Positions 26,592 to 35,733 of a stretch of 64,000 nucleotides of DNA are shown here, piece by piece (the first letter of the stretch is position 1; each line of letters opens with the position of its first letter). Under the pieces are notes generated by a model. It was not told where the DNA came from and did no database searches. It saw nothing but the letters and a program-made list of their open reading frames with translations. A program made the translations under genes and the position numbers. The stretch lies in contig NZ_JAAWVT010000005.1 in assembly GCF_012271785.1 (NCBI RefSeq), positions 1 to 64,000 on the forward strand, read 5' to 3'. The stretch comes from Paeniglutamicibacter terrestris (GTDB taxonomy: Bacteria > Actinomycetota > Actinomycetes > Actinomycetales > Micrococcaceae).

Positions 26592-29500
26592 CTAGCCCTT
26601 GAGCTTGAAGCGCAGGGTGCGCACCTCAAAGGCGGTCAACGCAAGGCTCACCGCGCCGTCGGCGAGCTCGGCAACGCCGTCTTCACCCTCAAGGGGATCT
26701 TCCAGCAGGGAGATCGCCGAGGCGCCTGCCACCGGACGGTGCACCTTCACGGTGCCCGCCGCGCGGCGGCCCAGGGACTCATAGACGCGCACGACCAGGT
26801 CGCCGCTCTTGTCCCCGGCCAACTTGACGTTGGAGAGCACGATGCCCTCGCCCTCGACGGTGACCAGCGGGTCAAACCCGTTGGCGCCGTTGATGGTACG
26901 TGCGTCGCTGTTTAGCAACGCACCGGCCTCGGTGGCCGCGGCGATGTCCGCGCCGATGACCAGGCCGTAGCGGTGGCTCTGGATGCCCTGGTCGGTTTCC
27001 GGATCCGGGAAGCGCGGGGCGCGCAGCAGCGAGAGGCGCATATTGGTCATCACCCCGGCCTTGGTGGAATCGCGGGTGACATCGAAACCGTAGATGGAGT
27101 CGTTGATCAGCGCTGCCCCGAAGCCGGGCTCCTCGGCCAGCACGAAGCGGTGCATCGAGGTCTCGAACTTCGCGGCCTCCCAGCTGGTGTTCACGTGGGT
27201 GACGCGCTTGTGGTAACCGAACTGGGTCTCGGCGATCGCGTGCTCGGCACGGATATCCAGCGGGAACGCGACCTTCAGGAACTTCTCGGTCTCGTGCCAG
27301 TCGGTGACCTGCTCAATCTGCAACACCTTGGAGCTCGGGGCGAGGGTCAGTTCCTGGCGCACGGTGGAGGCGGAGAAGCTGCGCTCGATGAGAACGCGGG
27401 CGGTGCCATCGGCATCGGTGGACAGCGTGAGCGAGTCCAGTTCGCGCAGGTCGGTGACCTGGTTGCGGTAGTACTTGTCCACGTCCCAGGCGTCCCACAT
27501 GTTCGGGAAGTCCTGGTGCAGCTGCAACAGGTTGGCCTCGGTGCCCGCGGCAATGCTCTCGCGCCTGGTGGAATGGTCCAGTGCGGAGGTGATCAGGCCT
27601 TCGGCTGAGATGGTGATGGTAACCAGCTCGTTGCTCAGCACGATGCCGTCCGCCGACTCGGTGGCGGTGACCTTGTCGGTGGCCGGGGCCAGCTCGGCCA
27701 CGGCGGCCGCTGAACCGGTGCGCAGGCCCGCACGGGTGAACGGTGCCGCGTTCAGCTGGATCGGGGTGTCTCCCTGGCCAACCAGCAGTGCCTGGGCGCT
27801 GGCGATGATGGCCTCGGCCGCGGCGGTGACCCGTGCGTATTGGACCACTACCTCGCGGTGTACCCAAGCGATAGAGGTACCCGGCAGAATGTCGTGGAAC
27901 TGGTGCAGCAGCACCTGCTGCCACAGCTCGTCGATCTCGTTGTGCGGGTACTCGAAGCCGGCGTACACCGCAGCGGTGGCGGCCCAGAGTTCGGCTTCCA
28001 CTAGCAGATGCTCGGTGCGGCGGTTGCCCTGCTTGGTCTGGTGCTGGGAAGTCAGCGTGGCGCGGTGCAGCTCCAGATAGAGCTCGCCAACCCAGACCGG
28101 TGGGGTGGGCAGCTCGGTCTTGGCGCGCTTGAAGAACTCGTCGGGGTGTTCCCACTTCACGGTGGCGCTGCCTTCGAGGTCGGCCAAGCGGCGCGCCTTG
28201 CCGGTCATCTCACGGGTGGTGCCGCCGCCACCGTCGCCCCAGCCCACCGGTGCAATGGAGCCGGTGGCGTGGCGGGACTCGCGGAACTGGCGCGAGGCGC
28301 GGGCCACCTCTTCGCCGGAGAGCTGCGAGTTATAGGTGTCCATCGACGGGAAGTGGCTGAAGACGCGTGAGCCGTCGATGCCCTCCCAGTTGAAGGTGTG
28401 GTGCGGGAACTTGTTCTGCTGGTTCCAGGAAATCTTCTGCGTGAAGAACCACTCGAAGCCGGCACGGCTCATCAGCTGCGGCAGCGCGGGGGAGTAGCCG
28501 AAGGAATCGGGCAGCCAGACCCCGGCGCAGGTGACGCCGAATTCCTCGCGGAAGAACTTCTGGCCGTAGTAGAACTGGCGGACCAGTGATTCGCCCGAGG
28601 GCATGACGGTGTCGGATTCGACCCACATGCCGCCCAGCGGCAAGAAGCGCCCTGCGGCAACTGCCTCCTTGACGCGGGCATAGACCTCGGGGCGGTTGTC
28701 CTTCATCCATGCGTACTGCTGGGCGCTTGACATGCCGTAGAGGAAGTCCTCGTCAACGCCGAGCAGCTCGACCATGGAGGAAGAGGTGCGCGAGACCTTA
28801 CGGATGGTTTCGCGCACCGGCCAGAGCCAGGCGGAGTCGATGTGGGCGTGGCCCACGGCGGAGATGCGGTGCGCGGACTCGTCGGCGCGCTTGGAAAGCA
28901 CCTCGACCAATTCGGCGCGGGCCGCCGGTGCGGTCTCGGTGATGCGCTGCAGATCCAGCACGTCAAGGGAGTTGTCCATGGCCTGCAGGATGCGCATGCG
29001 GCGCGGGCCCTCGGGCAGCTCGGCCTGCAGTTCCAGCAGCACCTCGAGGTCCAGCGAGAGTTCGTGGACCTCGGGCTCGAAGATCGCTAGGTCCATGCGG
29101 CGGGTGGTGTAGAGCTTGCGCGAGGAGGAGGTCTGGATGTCTCCCTCGGTGGTGGGCAGGAACGGGTGGTAGTCCAGCAGTACCGGGTTCGCGGCTGCCT
29201 CGATGAAGTAGTCGATTTCCTCCCCGCCCTCGGCAACGTCCACGCCCGGGATCCACTGGTTGCGCGGGTTGATCGACTTCACGGTGATGCCGTCGGCGCG
29301 GTAGACCAAGCCCTCACATTGGAAGCCTGGCATGTTCTTGTCGAAACCCAGGTCCACGAGGACCTCGATACGCTTGCCGGACCATTCGGCCGGGACCGTG
29401 CCGCGCAGGCGGAACCACGTGGTGCCCCAGGCTGCGCCCCAGATGGTTCCGACCGAATAATCGGTGTATTCAAGGCCCATGGCCTCGGCCGGGGCGATCG

Positions 29501-29624
29501 GCTCGCCAGGGAGTTCGTGCCACTGGATGTCCAGCGGGAGAGATACGGGGTGGATGGCTGGGCGGATGCGTTCTTCGAGGACCCGCTTGACGCGTCCGAG
29601 GGTCAAGGGAATGTCGTCATGCAT
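26592..29624 (-). CDS. GH38 family alpha-mannosidase, predicted cytoplasmic
   Basis: A 1010-aa glycoside hydrolase family 38 enzyme (Zn2+-dependent retaining alpha-mannosidase). The metal-binding block GHAHIDSAWLWP is at ~258-269, and the likely nucleophile Asp373 sits in GVWLPDSFGYSPALP. The N-terminal beta domain and the C-terminal beta-sandwich domains are present at full bacterial length. A GAAAGG RBS lies 7 bases before ATG 29624; an in-frame start 24 codons earlier is less likely. There is no signal peptide. It follows the GH5 gene by 90 bases on the same strand and ends at a strong terminator. Expected role: removal of alpha-1,3/1,6-mannoses from imported glycans, working with GH92. 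Confidence 0.94.
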   Translation of the reverse strand: MHDDIPLTLGRVKRVLEERIRPAIHPVSLPLDIQWHELPGEPIAPAEAMGLEYTDYSVGTIWGAAWGTTWFRLRGTVPAEWSGKRIEVLVDLGFDKNMPGFQCEGLVYRADGITVKSINPRNQWIPGVDVAEGGEEIDYFIEAAANPVLLDYHPFLPTTEGDIQTSSSRKLYTTRRMDLAIFEPEVHELSLDLEVLLELQAELPEGPRRMRILQAMDNSLDVLDLQRITETAPAARAELVEVLSKRADESAHRISAVGHAHIDSAWLWPVRETIRKVSRTSSSMVELLGVDEDFLYGMSSAQQYAWMKDNRPEVYARVKEAVAAGRFLPLGGMWVESDTVMPSGESLVRQFYYGQKFFREEFGVTCAGVWLPDSFGYSPALPQLMSRAGFEWFFTQKISWNQQNKFPHHTFNWEGIDGSRVFSHFPSMDTYNSQLSGEEVARASRQFRESRHATGSIAPVGWGDGGGGTTREMTGKARRLADLEGSATVKWEHPDEFFKRAKTELPTPPVWVGELYLELHRATLTSQHQTKQGNRRTEHLLVEAELWAATAAVYAGFEYPHNEIDELWQQVLLHQFHDILPGTSIAWVHREVVVQYARVTAAAEAIIASAQALLVGQGDTPIQLNAAPFTRAGLRTGSAAAVAELAPATDKVTATESADGIVLSNELVTITISAEGLITSALDHSTRRESIAAGTEANLLQLHQDFPNMWDAWDVDKYYRNQVTDLRELDSLTLSTDADGTARVLIERSFSASTVRQELTLAPSSKVLQIEQVTDWHETEKFLKVAFPLDIRAEHAIAETQFGYHKRVTHVNTSWEAAKFETSMHRFVLAEEPGFGAALINDSIYGFDVTRDSTKAGVMTNMRLSLLRAPRFPDPETDQGIQSHRYGLVIGADIAAATEAGALLNSDARTINGANGFDPLVTVEGEGIVLSNVKLAGDKSGDLVVRVYESLGRRAAGTVKVHRPVAGASAISLLEDPLEGEDGVAELADGAVSLALTAFEVRTLRFKLKG

Positions 29625-29714
29625 GAATGCCTTTCGCCGGACCCAAGGCCCGGTGGGGATAGATCTGTTCCAAAAATGAAGGCTGGGGGAGTGCACGGCA
29701 CCAAGGGCCGCAGG

Positions 29715-31085
29715 TCAGATGGCGCTGCCGGCCGAGACCTCCCTGGTAGTCAGCACCGTGGTGATGCCGCGGGCGGCGAGGAAAGAGGCATCGCCTGCTT
29801 GTGATGCAAGGATAACCGACGGTCGTGCCCCATCCATGGCAAGGGACATCCAGGCCTCGAAGAAAGCCCCGCCGGGCTCGCAGGTGGCCCTTCCCGGGGC
29901 AAGGGTCTCGTCCCCAACTTCTAGCACCAGGGCGGTGCTGCGCCGAGCCGGGGCCGGTGCGGTCCGCACCTCGGCGGCCACCTTGGCAAAGGCGTGTCCC
30001 TGCGGCTTGATGGTGCGGTCGTTGCCGATCAGTCCCAGCGAGTATTCCAGGGACGGGAAATCCGCCAGCGCGGTATCCACGTCGTGGGAGGACCACCATG
30101 TGACGCCCCAGAGGTTTTCGGTGTCCAGCGCGTACTTCAGCGATCCTTCGAGGAATGCCGGGGCGTCCTCGGCCGAGACATGTGGTGCTGGCGCGCCGAT
30201 TTCCTGCAACCAGATGGGTCGGTTCGGGTCGGTGGACCAGCCGCGGCCCAGTTCGATGAGGTATTCGGCCAGGCGCAGGGATTGCTCGCTCATGCCCCCG
30301 TAAAGCTTGGAGGTGCCGTTGAAGATCCAGGAGTGGATGGTGGTGGAGTGTCCGCGGCGCGCGGCCAGGGCCGGGGTGAAGCTGTGCTCGCCGCCGAACC
30401 AGCACATGTCGTACTCGGAGTGGTGGTGTTCTAGGCCCGGGGCACCCGCCGCGCAGGCCGCAAGCATGGTGCTGATCCAGGTGTCGGCCTGGGCAACGGT
30501 GAGTTCGCTGCGGTTGGGGTGCAGCGGGGAGGCGAACTGGCTAAATTCGTTGCCGATGCTCATGCCCAGGAAGTTGGGGCGCCCGGCCAGGGTGGAGGCG
30601 ATGGCCTCGAGGTAGGCCGACTGCCCCTCGATCACCAGCTCCGAGGTGAACAGGTTCTGCTGGTGCCAGGTTTGGGCCCACGCAGGAACGTAGTCGAAGG
30701 AGGACAGGTGACCCTGCAGTCCGTCGACACTGACATCCAGGCCGCGTTCGGCCGCGGCGTCCACGACGGCGGCCAGGTCGGCCAGGGCCTGCGGGCGGAT
30801 GAGGCTGCGGTTGGGCTGGAATACCGGCCAGAGGGCGAAAGCCCGGATGTGGTCGGCTCCGAGTTCAGCGATGCTGTCCAGGTCTCGGGAGACCTGGTCG
30901 ATGTCGAAGTCGAGCCAGTGGTGGAACCAGCCGCGGGTGGGGGTGTAGTTCACGCCGAAGCGCAGCGGGGCCCCGCCGCGCTGCACGGGCGTGGTGTCGG
31001 CAGAAAAGTCCTGGAGAATCCTGTTGCTCAATGGGTGCCCTGTTCTGAGTGAAGCACGGTCAGGTGGAGTCATCGAGGGTTTCAT
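29715..31085 (-). CDS. GH5-like beta-mannosidase, resembling subfamily GH5_18
   Basis: A 456-aa clan GH-A (TIM barrel) hydrolase. The acid/base Glu180 is in MSIGNEFSQF and the nucleophile Glu295 in PIWLQEIGAPA. The FGVNYTPTRGWFHHWLDFD opening and HIRAFALWPVFQPN resemble the GH5_18 enzymes of bifidobacteria, which split Man-beta-1,4-GlcNAc from N-glycan cores. No signal peptide is seen. The start is uncertain: ATG 31085 or 31073 lack an RBS, while a TTG at 31031 has AGGG ~6 bases upstream. The residue numbers assume 31085. A predicted LacI operator is at 31137-31154. It is co-directional with GH38. The subfamily is inferred from memory and context. Confidence 0.8.
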   Translation of the reverse strand: MKPSMTPPDRASLRTGHPLSNRILQDFSADTTPVQRGGAPLRFGVNYTPTRGWFHHWLDFDIDQVSRDLDSIAELGADHIRAFALWPVFQPNRSLIRPQALADLAAVVDAAAERGLDVSVDGLQGHLSSFDYVPAWAQTWHQQNLFTSELVIEGQSAYLEAIASTLAGRPNFLGMSIGNEFSQFASPLHPNRSELTVAQADTWISTMLAACAAGAPGLEHHHSEYDMCWFGGEHSFTPALAARRGHSTTIHSWIFNGTSKLYGGMSEQSLRLAEYLIELGRGWSTDPNRPIWLQEIGAPAPHVSAEDAPAFLEGSLKYALDTENLWGVTWWSSHDVDTALADFPSLEYSLGLIGNDRTIKPQGHAFAKVAAEVRTAPAPARRSTALVLEVGDETLAPGRATCEPGGAFFEAWMSLAMDGARPSVILASQAGDASFLAARGITTVLTTREVSAGSAI

Positions 31086-31136
31086 GGCGGAGCGGCAGTG
31101 CCGGCACGTCGCCGGGCATGGTCCGGACTCGCCCGA

Positions 31137-31154
31137 AACTAATACGATTTAGTA
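31137..31154 (-). promoter_or_regulatory. predicted LacI-family operator upstream of the GH5-GH38 operon
   Basis: On the plus strand AACTAATACGATTTAGTA, a CTAAnnCGnnTTAG palindrome. It matches 13 of 18 bases of the ABC-operon site and 12 of 18 of the GH92 site, all sharing CGATTTA. It lies about 50 bases upstream of the GH5 gene, between it and lacI. Confidence 0.55.
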
Positions 31155-31193
31155 AGAACCGTACACGGGCAATCCGGATTCTGTAAAGATGGC

Positions 31194-32231
31194 CTAGGTG
31201 TCGTGCCTGTGGGGCCCTGCTGTGCTGCCGCGAACCGTCAAGGTTGGGGCTGCCGCGGCAATGTCCAGCGCCACGTCCTTGCCCGAAATGATCTCCAGCA
31301 ACGCACCGACCACTTGCTCGCCCAGCGCGAAGGTGTCGCGGGTCAGTGACGTGATTCCCGGGTAGACCAGGCTGGTGAGCGCCGAGTCGTCGAAGGCGAC
31401 GATGGAGATGTCATCGGGTACAGATACTCCCATTTCCCGCGTCACCCCGGAACCCGCGACGGCCATGACGTCGCTGTCGTAGACGATGGCCGTGGGCCGG
31501 TCCTTGCGCTGCGACAGGATCCGCCGGGTGATCGAGGCGCCCTGTGAATCGCTGAAGTCGGTGGTGTAGGAAACCGCGGATTCGAGGCCGAATTCCTCGA
31601 TTGCGTCCTGCACTGCCGCCATGCGGCGCTGGGTGTGCACGAATCCCGGGATGCCGGCAACGTGGGCGATCCTGCGGTGTCCCAGGGTGGCCAGATAGGA
31701 CATGATGGTCATCATGGCCTCGCGGTCATCGGTCCACACGGCAGGGATGTTGCTGTGTTCAGTGGGCCCGCCAATGAGGATTGCGGGCATCTGCTGGGCC
31801 TCCAACACGGGAATCCGCGGGTCGTTCTCGTGCAGGTCGATGAGGATCCAGCCGTCGACGCGGTGTTCGTTCCACCAGTGTTTGTAGGTGCGGATTTCCG
31901 CCTCGGTGTCTTCGACGATCAGCATGTGCAGGGCAATCTCCGAGCGCGAGAGGCCGGCTTGGACCCCGGAGATCAGTTGCGCAAAGAACGGTTCCACGCC
32001 TAGGGTGCGGGCGGGGCGGGCGATGACGAACCCCACGACGTCGCTGCGGGCATCACGAAGGGCTCGCGCCGCATTGTTGGGTCGCCACTGCATCTCGTCG
32101 GCAATGCGCAAGATCCGGGCACGTGTTTCCTCGCTGACGCCGGGTCGCCCGTTCAGGGCAAATGACACGGCCCCACTCGAAACGCCGGCCGCGCGGGCGA
32201 TATCGCTGATGGTGGTGCGCTGTCTAGGCAT
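31194..32231 (-). CDS. LacI-family transcriptional regulator
   Basis: A 345-aa regulator. The N-terminal LacI helix-turn-helix and hinge (TTISDIARAAGVSSGAVSFA through RPNNAARALR) are followed by a periplasmic-binding-protein-like effector domain with VDGWILID, LGHRRIAHVAGI and VPDDISIVAFDDS. It sits between the GH5-GH38 operon (same strand) and the divergent sugar ABC operon, the usual place for the local repressor. Three similar CG-centred palindromes before the locus promoters are its candidate operators. The effector is probably mannose, GlcNAc or a Man-GlcNAc oligosaccharide (inference). Confidence 0.93.
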   Translation of the reverse strand: MPRQRTTISDIARAAGVSSGAVSFALNGRPGVSEETRARILRIADEMQWRPNNAARALRDARSDVVGFVIARPARTLGVEPFFAQLISGVQAGLSRSEIALHMLIVEDTEAEIRTYKHWWNEHRVDGWILIDLHENDPRIPVLEAQQMPAILIGGPTEHSNIPAVWTDDREAMMTIMSYLATLGHRRIAHVAGIPGFVHTQRRMAAVQDAIEEFGLESAVSYTTDFSDSQGASITRRILSQRKDRPTAIVYDSDVMAVAGSGVTREMGVSVPDDISIVAFDDSALTSLVYPGITSLTRDTFALGEQVVGALLEIISGKDVALDIAAAAPTLTVRGSTAGPHRHDT

Positions 32232-32382
32232 GTAAGTCGCGTCCTTCGAAAATCATTTTCACCGATTTGTAGCGGTGGAGACCAGTTTTAGTGGTTTTTT
32301 AGCTACTTTGCTTATCCAACCATAGAATTGTCCGTGGATTAAGCCTTGACAGCCACAGTGCGGTGTGGAAACTTTACTCAAG

Positions 32383-32400
32383 AGCTATAACGATTTATCA
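32383..32400 (+). promoter_or_regulatory. predicted LacI-family operator of the sugar ABC operon
   Basis: AGCTATAACGATTTATCA. It matches the GH92 site at 15 of 18 positions. A TTGACA -35 box at 32346-32351 with a weak -10 around 32370-32375 places this site over the likely transcription start, as expected for a repressor site. Confidence 0.65.
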
Positions 32401-32481
32401 CGAAGTTTTCCACCCGTAGGTGTTCATAGGTGCCCTTGGCCAATCGCCGGTCGCCTGACGTTTTTAAATAGGAGATCCCTC

Positions 32482-33756
32482 ATGCGACGACGCATATCGC
32501 TGGCCATGGCCGCATCCGCGGCACTGCTGGCCCTGACTGCATGCACCGGCGGCGGACAAACCGCACCGGTGCAGACCGGCGGCGGAGAAATCACCGGCGA
32601 AGTCAGCCTGCAGACCTGGTCGCTGACGCCGAAGTTCACCGACTTCCTCAACGAGACGGTCGCTGCGTTCGAGAAGGAATACCCCGGAACCAAAGTCAAG
32701 CTCATTGACCAGCCGGGTGACGGCTACTCCGACAAGGTACTCACCCAGGCCGCATCGGGTACTTTGCCCGACGTGGTGAACCTTCCGCCGGACTTCGCCT
32801 TGCCGCTGGTCGGACAGAAGATGCTGCTGGATGTCTCCACGGTCGACCCGACCCTCGAGCAGACCTACATCCCCGGCTCCCTGGCGGCGTACCAGTTCCG
32901 CGGTTCAGAAGGCACCTACGCCTACCCGTGGTACCTGAATACCGATGTGAACTACTGGAACACCGACAAGCTAGAGAAGTGTGGACTGGACCCGGCCAAG
33001 GTTCCGGCCACGACCTCCGAGCTCTTCGAGCAGGCAGCGATCATGCACGAAGCCTGCCCCAAGGAATACCTGCTCAGCCGTAAGCCGGGCCTCGGCGACC
33101 TGGCCCTGTCCGGTGCACCGATCCTCAGCGAAGACGGAACCAAGTTCGAGTTCAACACCCCGGAAGCCGCAGCGTTGGTCGACCAGTACGCCCAGGCCTT
33201 CCAAAAGGGACTGATGCCCTCCTCGGTTCTCTCCAGCGACTACCTGGGCAACTCCTTGCTCTTCACCAAGGGCGAAGTTGCCTGGACCACCGGCGGCGCC
33301 ACCTCCATCCCGGACTTCGAGCGCGACAACCCCAGCCTCAAGGGCTCGGTAGTTGCTAGCCCCGCCTTGGACATCTCCCCGCTCTATGCGCAGGGCCTGT
33401 CGGTCTCCGCGAATTCCAAGAACCAGGCCACGGCCGTGGCACTGGCGAAGTGGATGACCAACGCCAAGAACCAAGCCGCGTTTGCCCACCTGGTCAATGT
33501 CTTCCCCTCCACCATCGAATCGGCCGAGGACCCATTCTTCTCCAAGAGCGACGGAACAGCTTCCAGTGATTCCAAGGTCATTGCCTTCAAGGCACTCGAG
33601 ACGGCAAAAAACATGCAGCCGTACGAGGTGAATAGCGCCATGAGCGATTACGCCGGGCAGCAGATCGCCTTGGCCATCCGCGGCGACATCTCCAGCCAAG
33701 ACGCACTGGACAAGGCAGTCGAACGCCTCAACGAAATGCTCGAACGCCAGAAGTAG
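32482..33756 (+). CDS. sugar ABC transporter, substrate-binding lipoprotein (SBP family 1)
   Basis: A 424-aa lipoprotein with signal and lipobox ALTAC (Cys21), then a family 1 extracellular solute-binding domain (QTWSLTPKFTDFLNETVAAF; TLPDVVNLPPDF; YPWYLNTDVNYWN). An AGGAG RBS at 32470-32474 fixes ATG 32482. It is the first gene of a rightward operon with two CUT1 permeases, a GH18 enzyme and a GlcNAc kinase-like gene, so the likely ligand is the Man(n)GlcNAc product of the GH18 enzyme (inference). The predicted LacI operator lies ~80 bases upstream. Confidence 0.93.
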   Translation: MRRRISLAMAASAALLALTACTGGGQTAPVQTGGGEITGEVSLQTWSLTPKFTDFLNETVAAFEKEYPGTKVKLIDQPGDGYSDKVLTQAASGTLPDVVNLPPDFALPLVGQKMLLDVSTVDPTLEQTYIPGSLAAYQFRGSEGTYAYPWYLNTDVNYWNTDKLEKCGLDPAKVPATTSELFEQAAIMHEACPKEYLLSRKPGLGDLALSGAPILSEDGTKFEFNTPEAAALVDQYAQAFQKGLMPSSVLSSDYLGNSLLFTKGEVAWTTGGATSIPDFERDNPSLKGSVVASPALDISPLYAQGLSVSANSKNQATAVALAKWMTNAKNQAAFAHLVNVFPSTIESAEDPFFSKSDGTASSDSKVIAFKALETAKNMQPYEVNSAMSDYAGQQIALAIRGDISSQDALDKAVERLNEMLERQK

Positions 33757-33833
33757 CCGCAGCTTTCCGGTGGAGGGGCCAAACCCCGGGCCCGCCGTCC
33801 TTAGCACGCGCCTTATAAGAAAGTCTGCACACT

Positions 33834-34715
33834 ATGAAGACTAAAAGCTGGATCAGCCCCTGGCTGTTCGTCGCCCCCGCATTGCTATGGCTCGGAGTAT
33901 TCAGTTTCTGGCCGTCCATCAACACCATCATCCTGGCGTTCACCAACGCCAAGCCGCTTGGCGGGGATGTGGAATTCGTTGGGCTCAGCAACTTCTCGTA
34001 CATGTTCCGCGACCCTCAGCTGATGAATGCTTTGCTCAACAGCCTAGTCTTCATGCTCATCTGCCTGCCCCTGCTGACCATCCTGCCGCTGCTGATCGCG
34101 ATGCTGTTGGAAAAGAAGTTGAAGGGCATTTCCTTCTTTCGCACTGCCTTCTACACCCCGGTGATCGCCTCGGCCGTGGTCGTCGCACTGATCTGGACCT
34201 GGCTGCTTGACGAGCAGGGCTTGGTCAACAACATGGCCCAGGCCCTGGGCCTCATCACCGAGCCCATCCCGTTCCTGACTGACCGCTGGCTGGTCATTTT
34301 CAGCGCCATCAGCCTGACGGTGTGGAAGGGGCTTGGCTACTACATGATCATTTACCTGGCTGCCCTGGCCAACGTCAGCAAGGACCTGCACGAGGCAGCC
34401 GCCATGGACGGGGCCGGCCCGATCCGCCGCTTCTGGTCGGTCACGGTTCCGGGGGTGCGCAACACCATGGCACTGATCGCCGTGCTGGTCTGCGTCTCGG
34501 CACTGCGCGTTTTCTCCGAGCTCTACATCCTCACCGGCGGCTCCGGTGGACCCGGCGGCGAAGCGATGTCGATCGTCATGCTGATCCAACAGTACGCCCG
34601 CGGCTTCGCGGGTGACCTGGGGTACGCGTCGGCGTTGAGCCTCCTGCTCTTTGCCGTGACCCTGGTGCCGCTGCTCATCCTGGGCAAAATCAACAAGAAG
34701 GTGAACGAATCATGA
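33834..34715 (+). CDS. sugar ABC transporter permease (CUT1, MalF type)
   Basis: A 293-aa permease with six helices. Family features are SWISPWLFVAPALLWLGVFSFWP at the N-terminus, FFRTAFYTPVIASAVVVALIW and the EAA loop LHEAAAMDGAGPIRRFWSVTVPGV. It overlaps the next permease gene by 4 bases. It pairs with the downstream MalG-type subunit. No ATPase is encoded nearby, so it presumably uses a shared MsiK/MsmX-like ATPase encoded elsewhere. Confidence 0.94.
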   Translation: MKTKSWISPWLFVAPALLWLGVFSFWPSINTIILAFTNAKPLGGDVEFVGLSNFSYMFRDPQLMNALLNSLVFMLICLPLLTILPLLIAMLLEKKLKGISFFRTAFYTPVIASAVVVALIWTWLLDEQGLVNNMAQALGLITEPIPFLTDRWLVIFSAISLTVWKGLGYYMIIYLAALANVSKDLHEAAAMDGAGPIRRFWSVTVPGVRNTMALIAVLVCVSALRVFSELYILTGGSGGPGGEAMSIVMLIQQYARGFAGDLGYASALSLLLFAVTLVPLLILGKINKKVNES

Positions 34716-35650
34716 GCACCCCCAACAGCACCCTCGAAGAAACCCGGAAGGCACCCGAGGCCGCCGCGACTGAGGCCAAAAAGAAAGCCGGGCGCAAGCC
34801 CAAGCGCGGCTTCAGCAGCATCGGGACCATGTCCCCGACCGAGAAGTGGATCCGCTACGTCCTGCTGATCGTCGTGCTGCTGATCTGCATCGGGCCGTTC
34901 CTATGGGAGTTCTCCACCTCGCTCAAGGGCGCCGACGAGGACATCTACACCGATGTTCCCTCGTTCTTCCCCGCCAGCCCCACGATCGATAACTACATCC
35001 GGGCTTTCATGGCCGTGCCGATCTTCTCCTTCATCGGCAACTCCCTGTTCGTCGCCGCGGTGGGAGTCACCGGCAACATCGTCTTCGCCACGCTGGCCGG
35101 CTACGCCATTGCGCGCCTGAAGTTCCGCGGCTCCAAGATCGTGTTGGGCCTGCTGCTTGCCTCGCTGATCCTGCCCGGCGAGGCAACCATCGTTTCCCAG
35201 TTCCTGCTGGTGAGCGAACTCGGCCTAGCCGACACCCTGCTCGGCGTTGCACTGCCAGGCATGGTCGCGCCGTTGAACGTGCTCTTGATGTACAACGCCT
35301 TCCGCGTCATGCCCGAGGAACTGGACCAGGCAGGGGTCATCGACGGCGCCAACGCCTGGCAGCGATTGTGGCACATCGGCGTCCCCTCGGTGCGCGGCAC
35401 CATCGCCGTGGTGGCGATCTTCTCCTTCATCGGCGCGTGGGACGACTTCCTGTGGCCGCTGATCGTGTTGACCACCCCGGAAAACTTCACCCTGACCATC
35501 GGCCTGCAGTACCTCGCCGGAACCTTCGCCACCGATCAGCGGCTCATCGCCGCCGGTGCCATGATCGCGTTCATCCCGATCGCCATCGTCTTTGCCGTCC
35601 TGCAGCGCCACTTCTTCAAGGGCGTCGAGGAAGGCGGAGTCAAGGGCTAG
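34712..35650 (+). CDS. sugar ABC transporter permease (CUT1, MalG type)
   Basis: A 312-aa permease with a charged ~45-residue N-terminal cytoplasmic extension (Lys/Glu/Ala-rich, longer than usual), then six helices. It includes IGPFLWEFSTSLKGADED and the EAA loop MPEELDQAGVIDGANAWQRLWHIGVPSV. It overlaps the preceding permease gene by 4 bases. A T-tailed hairpin (35678-35710) follows, so transcription into the GH18 gene may be reduced. Confidence 0.94.
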   Translation: MSTPNSTLEETRKAPEAAATEAKKKAGRKPKRGFSSIGTMSPTEKWIRYVLLIVVLLICIGPFLWEFSTSLKGADEDIYTDVPSFFPASPTIDNYIRAFMAVPIFSFIGNSLFVAAVGVTGNIVFATLAGYAIARLKFRGSKIVLGLLLASLILPGEATIVSQFLLVSELGLADTLLGVALPGMVAPLNVLLMYNAFRVMPEELDQAGVIDGANAWQRLWHIGVPSVRGTIAVVAIFSFIGAWDDFLWPLIVLTTPENFTLTIGLQYLAGTFATDQRLIAAGAMIAFIPIAIVFAVLQRHFFKGVEEGGVKG

Positions 35651-35677
35651 ACACGCCCAACTCTTCGTTCCAAGGCT

Positions 35678-35710
35678 GGGACCGCCACAAGAAGTGGCGG
35701 TCCCGTTTTC
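35678..35710 (+). terminator. terminator/attenuator between the ABC permease and GH18 genes
   Basis: An 11-bp perfect GC-rich stem (35678-35688 with 35694-35704), a 5-base loop, then GTTTTCC. It probably lowers expression of the downstream GH18-kinase pair or ends part of the ABC transcript. Confidence 0.75.
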
Positions 35711-35733
35711 CAACCAAAGGAGTTAGACCCCGC

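Noticed and set aside
32257-32280. Possible fourth LacI operator (ACCGATTTGTAG) just before lacI
   Set aside because: Only the CGATTT core matches and no palindrome is evident, so it is not counted with the three better sites.
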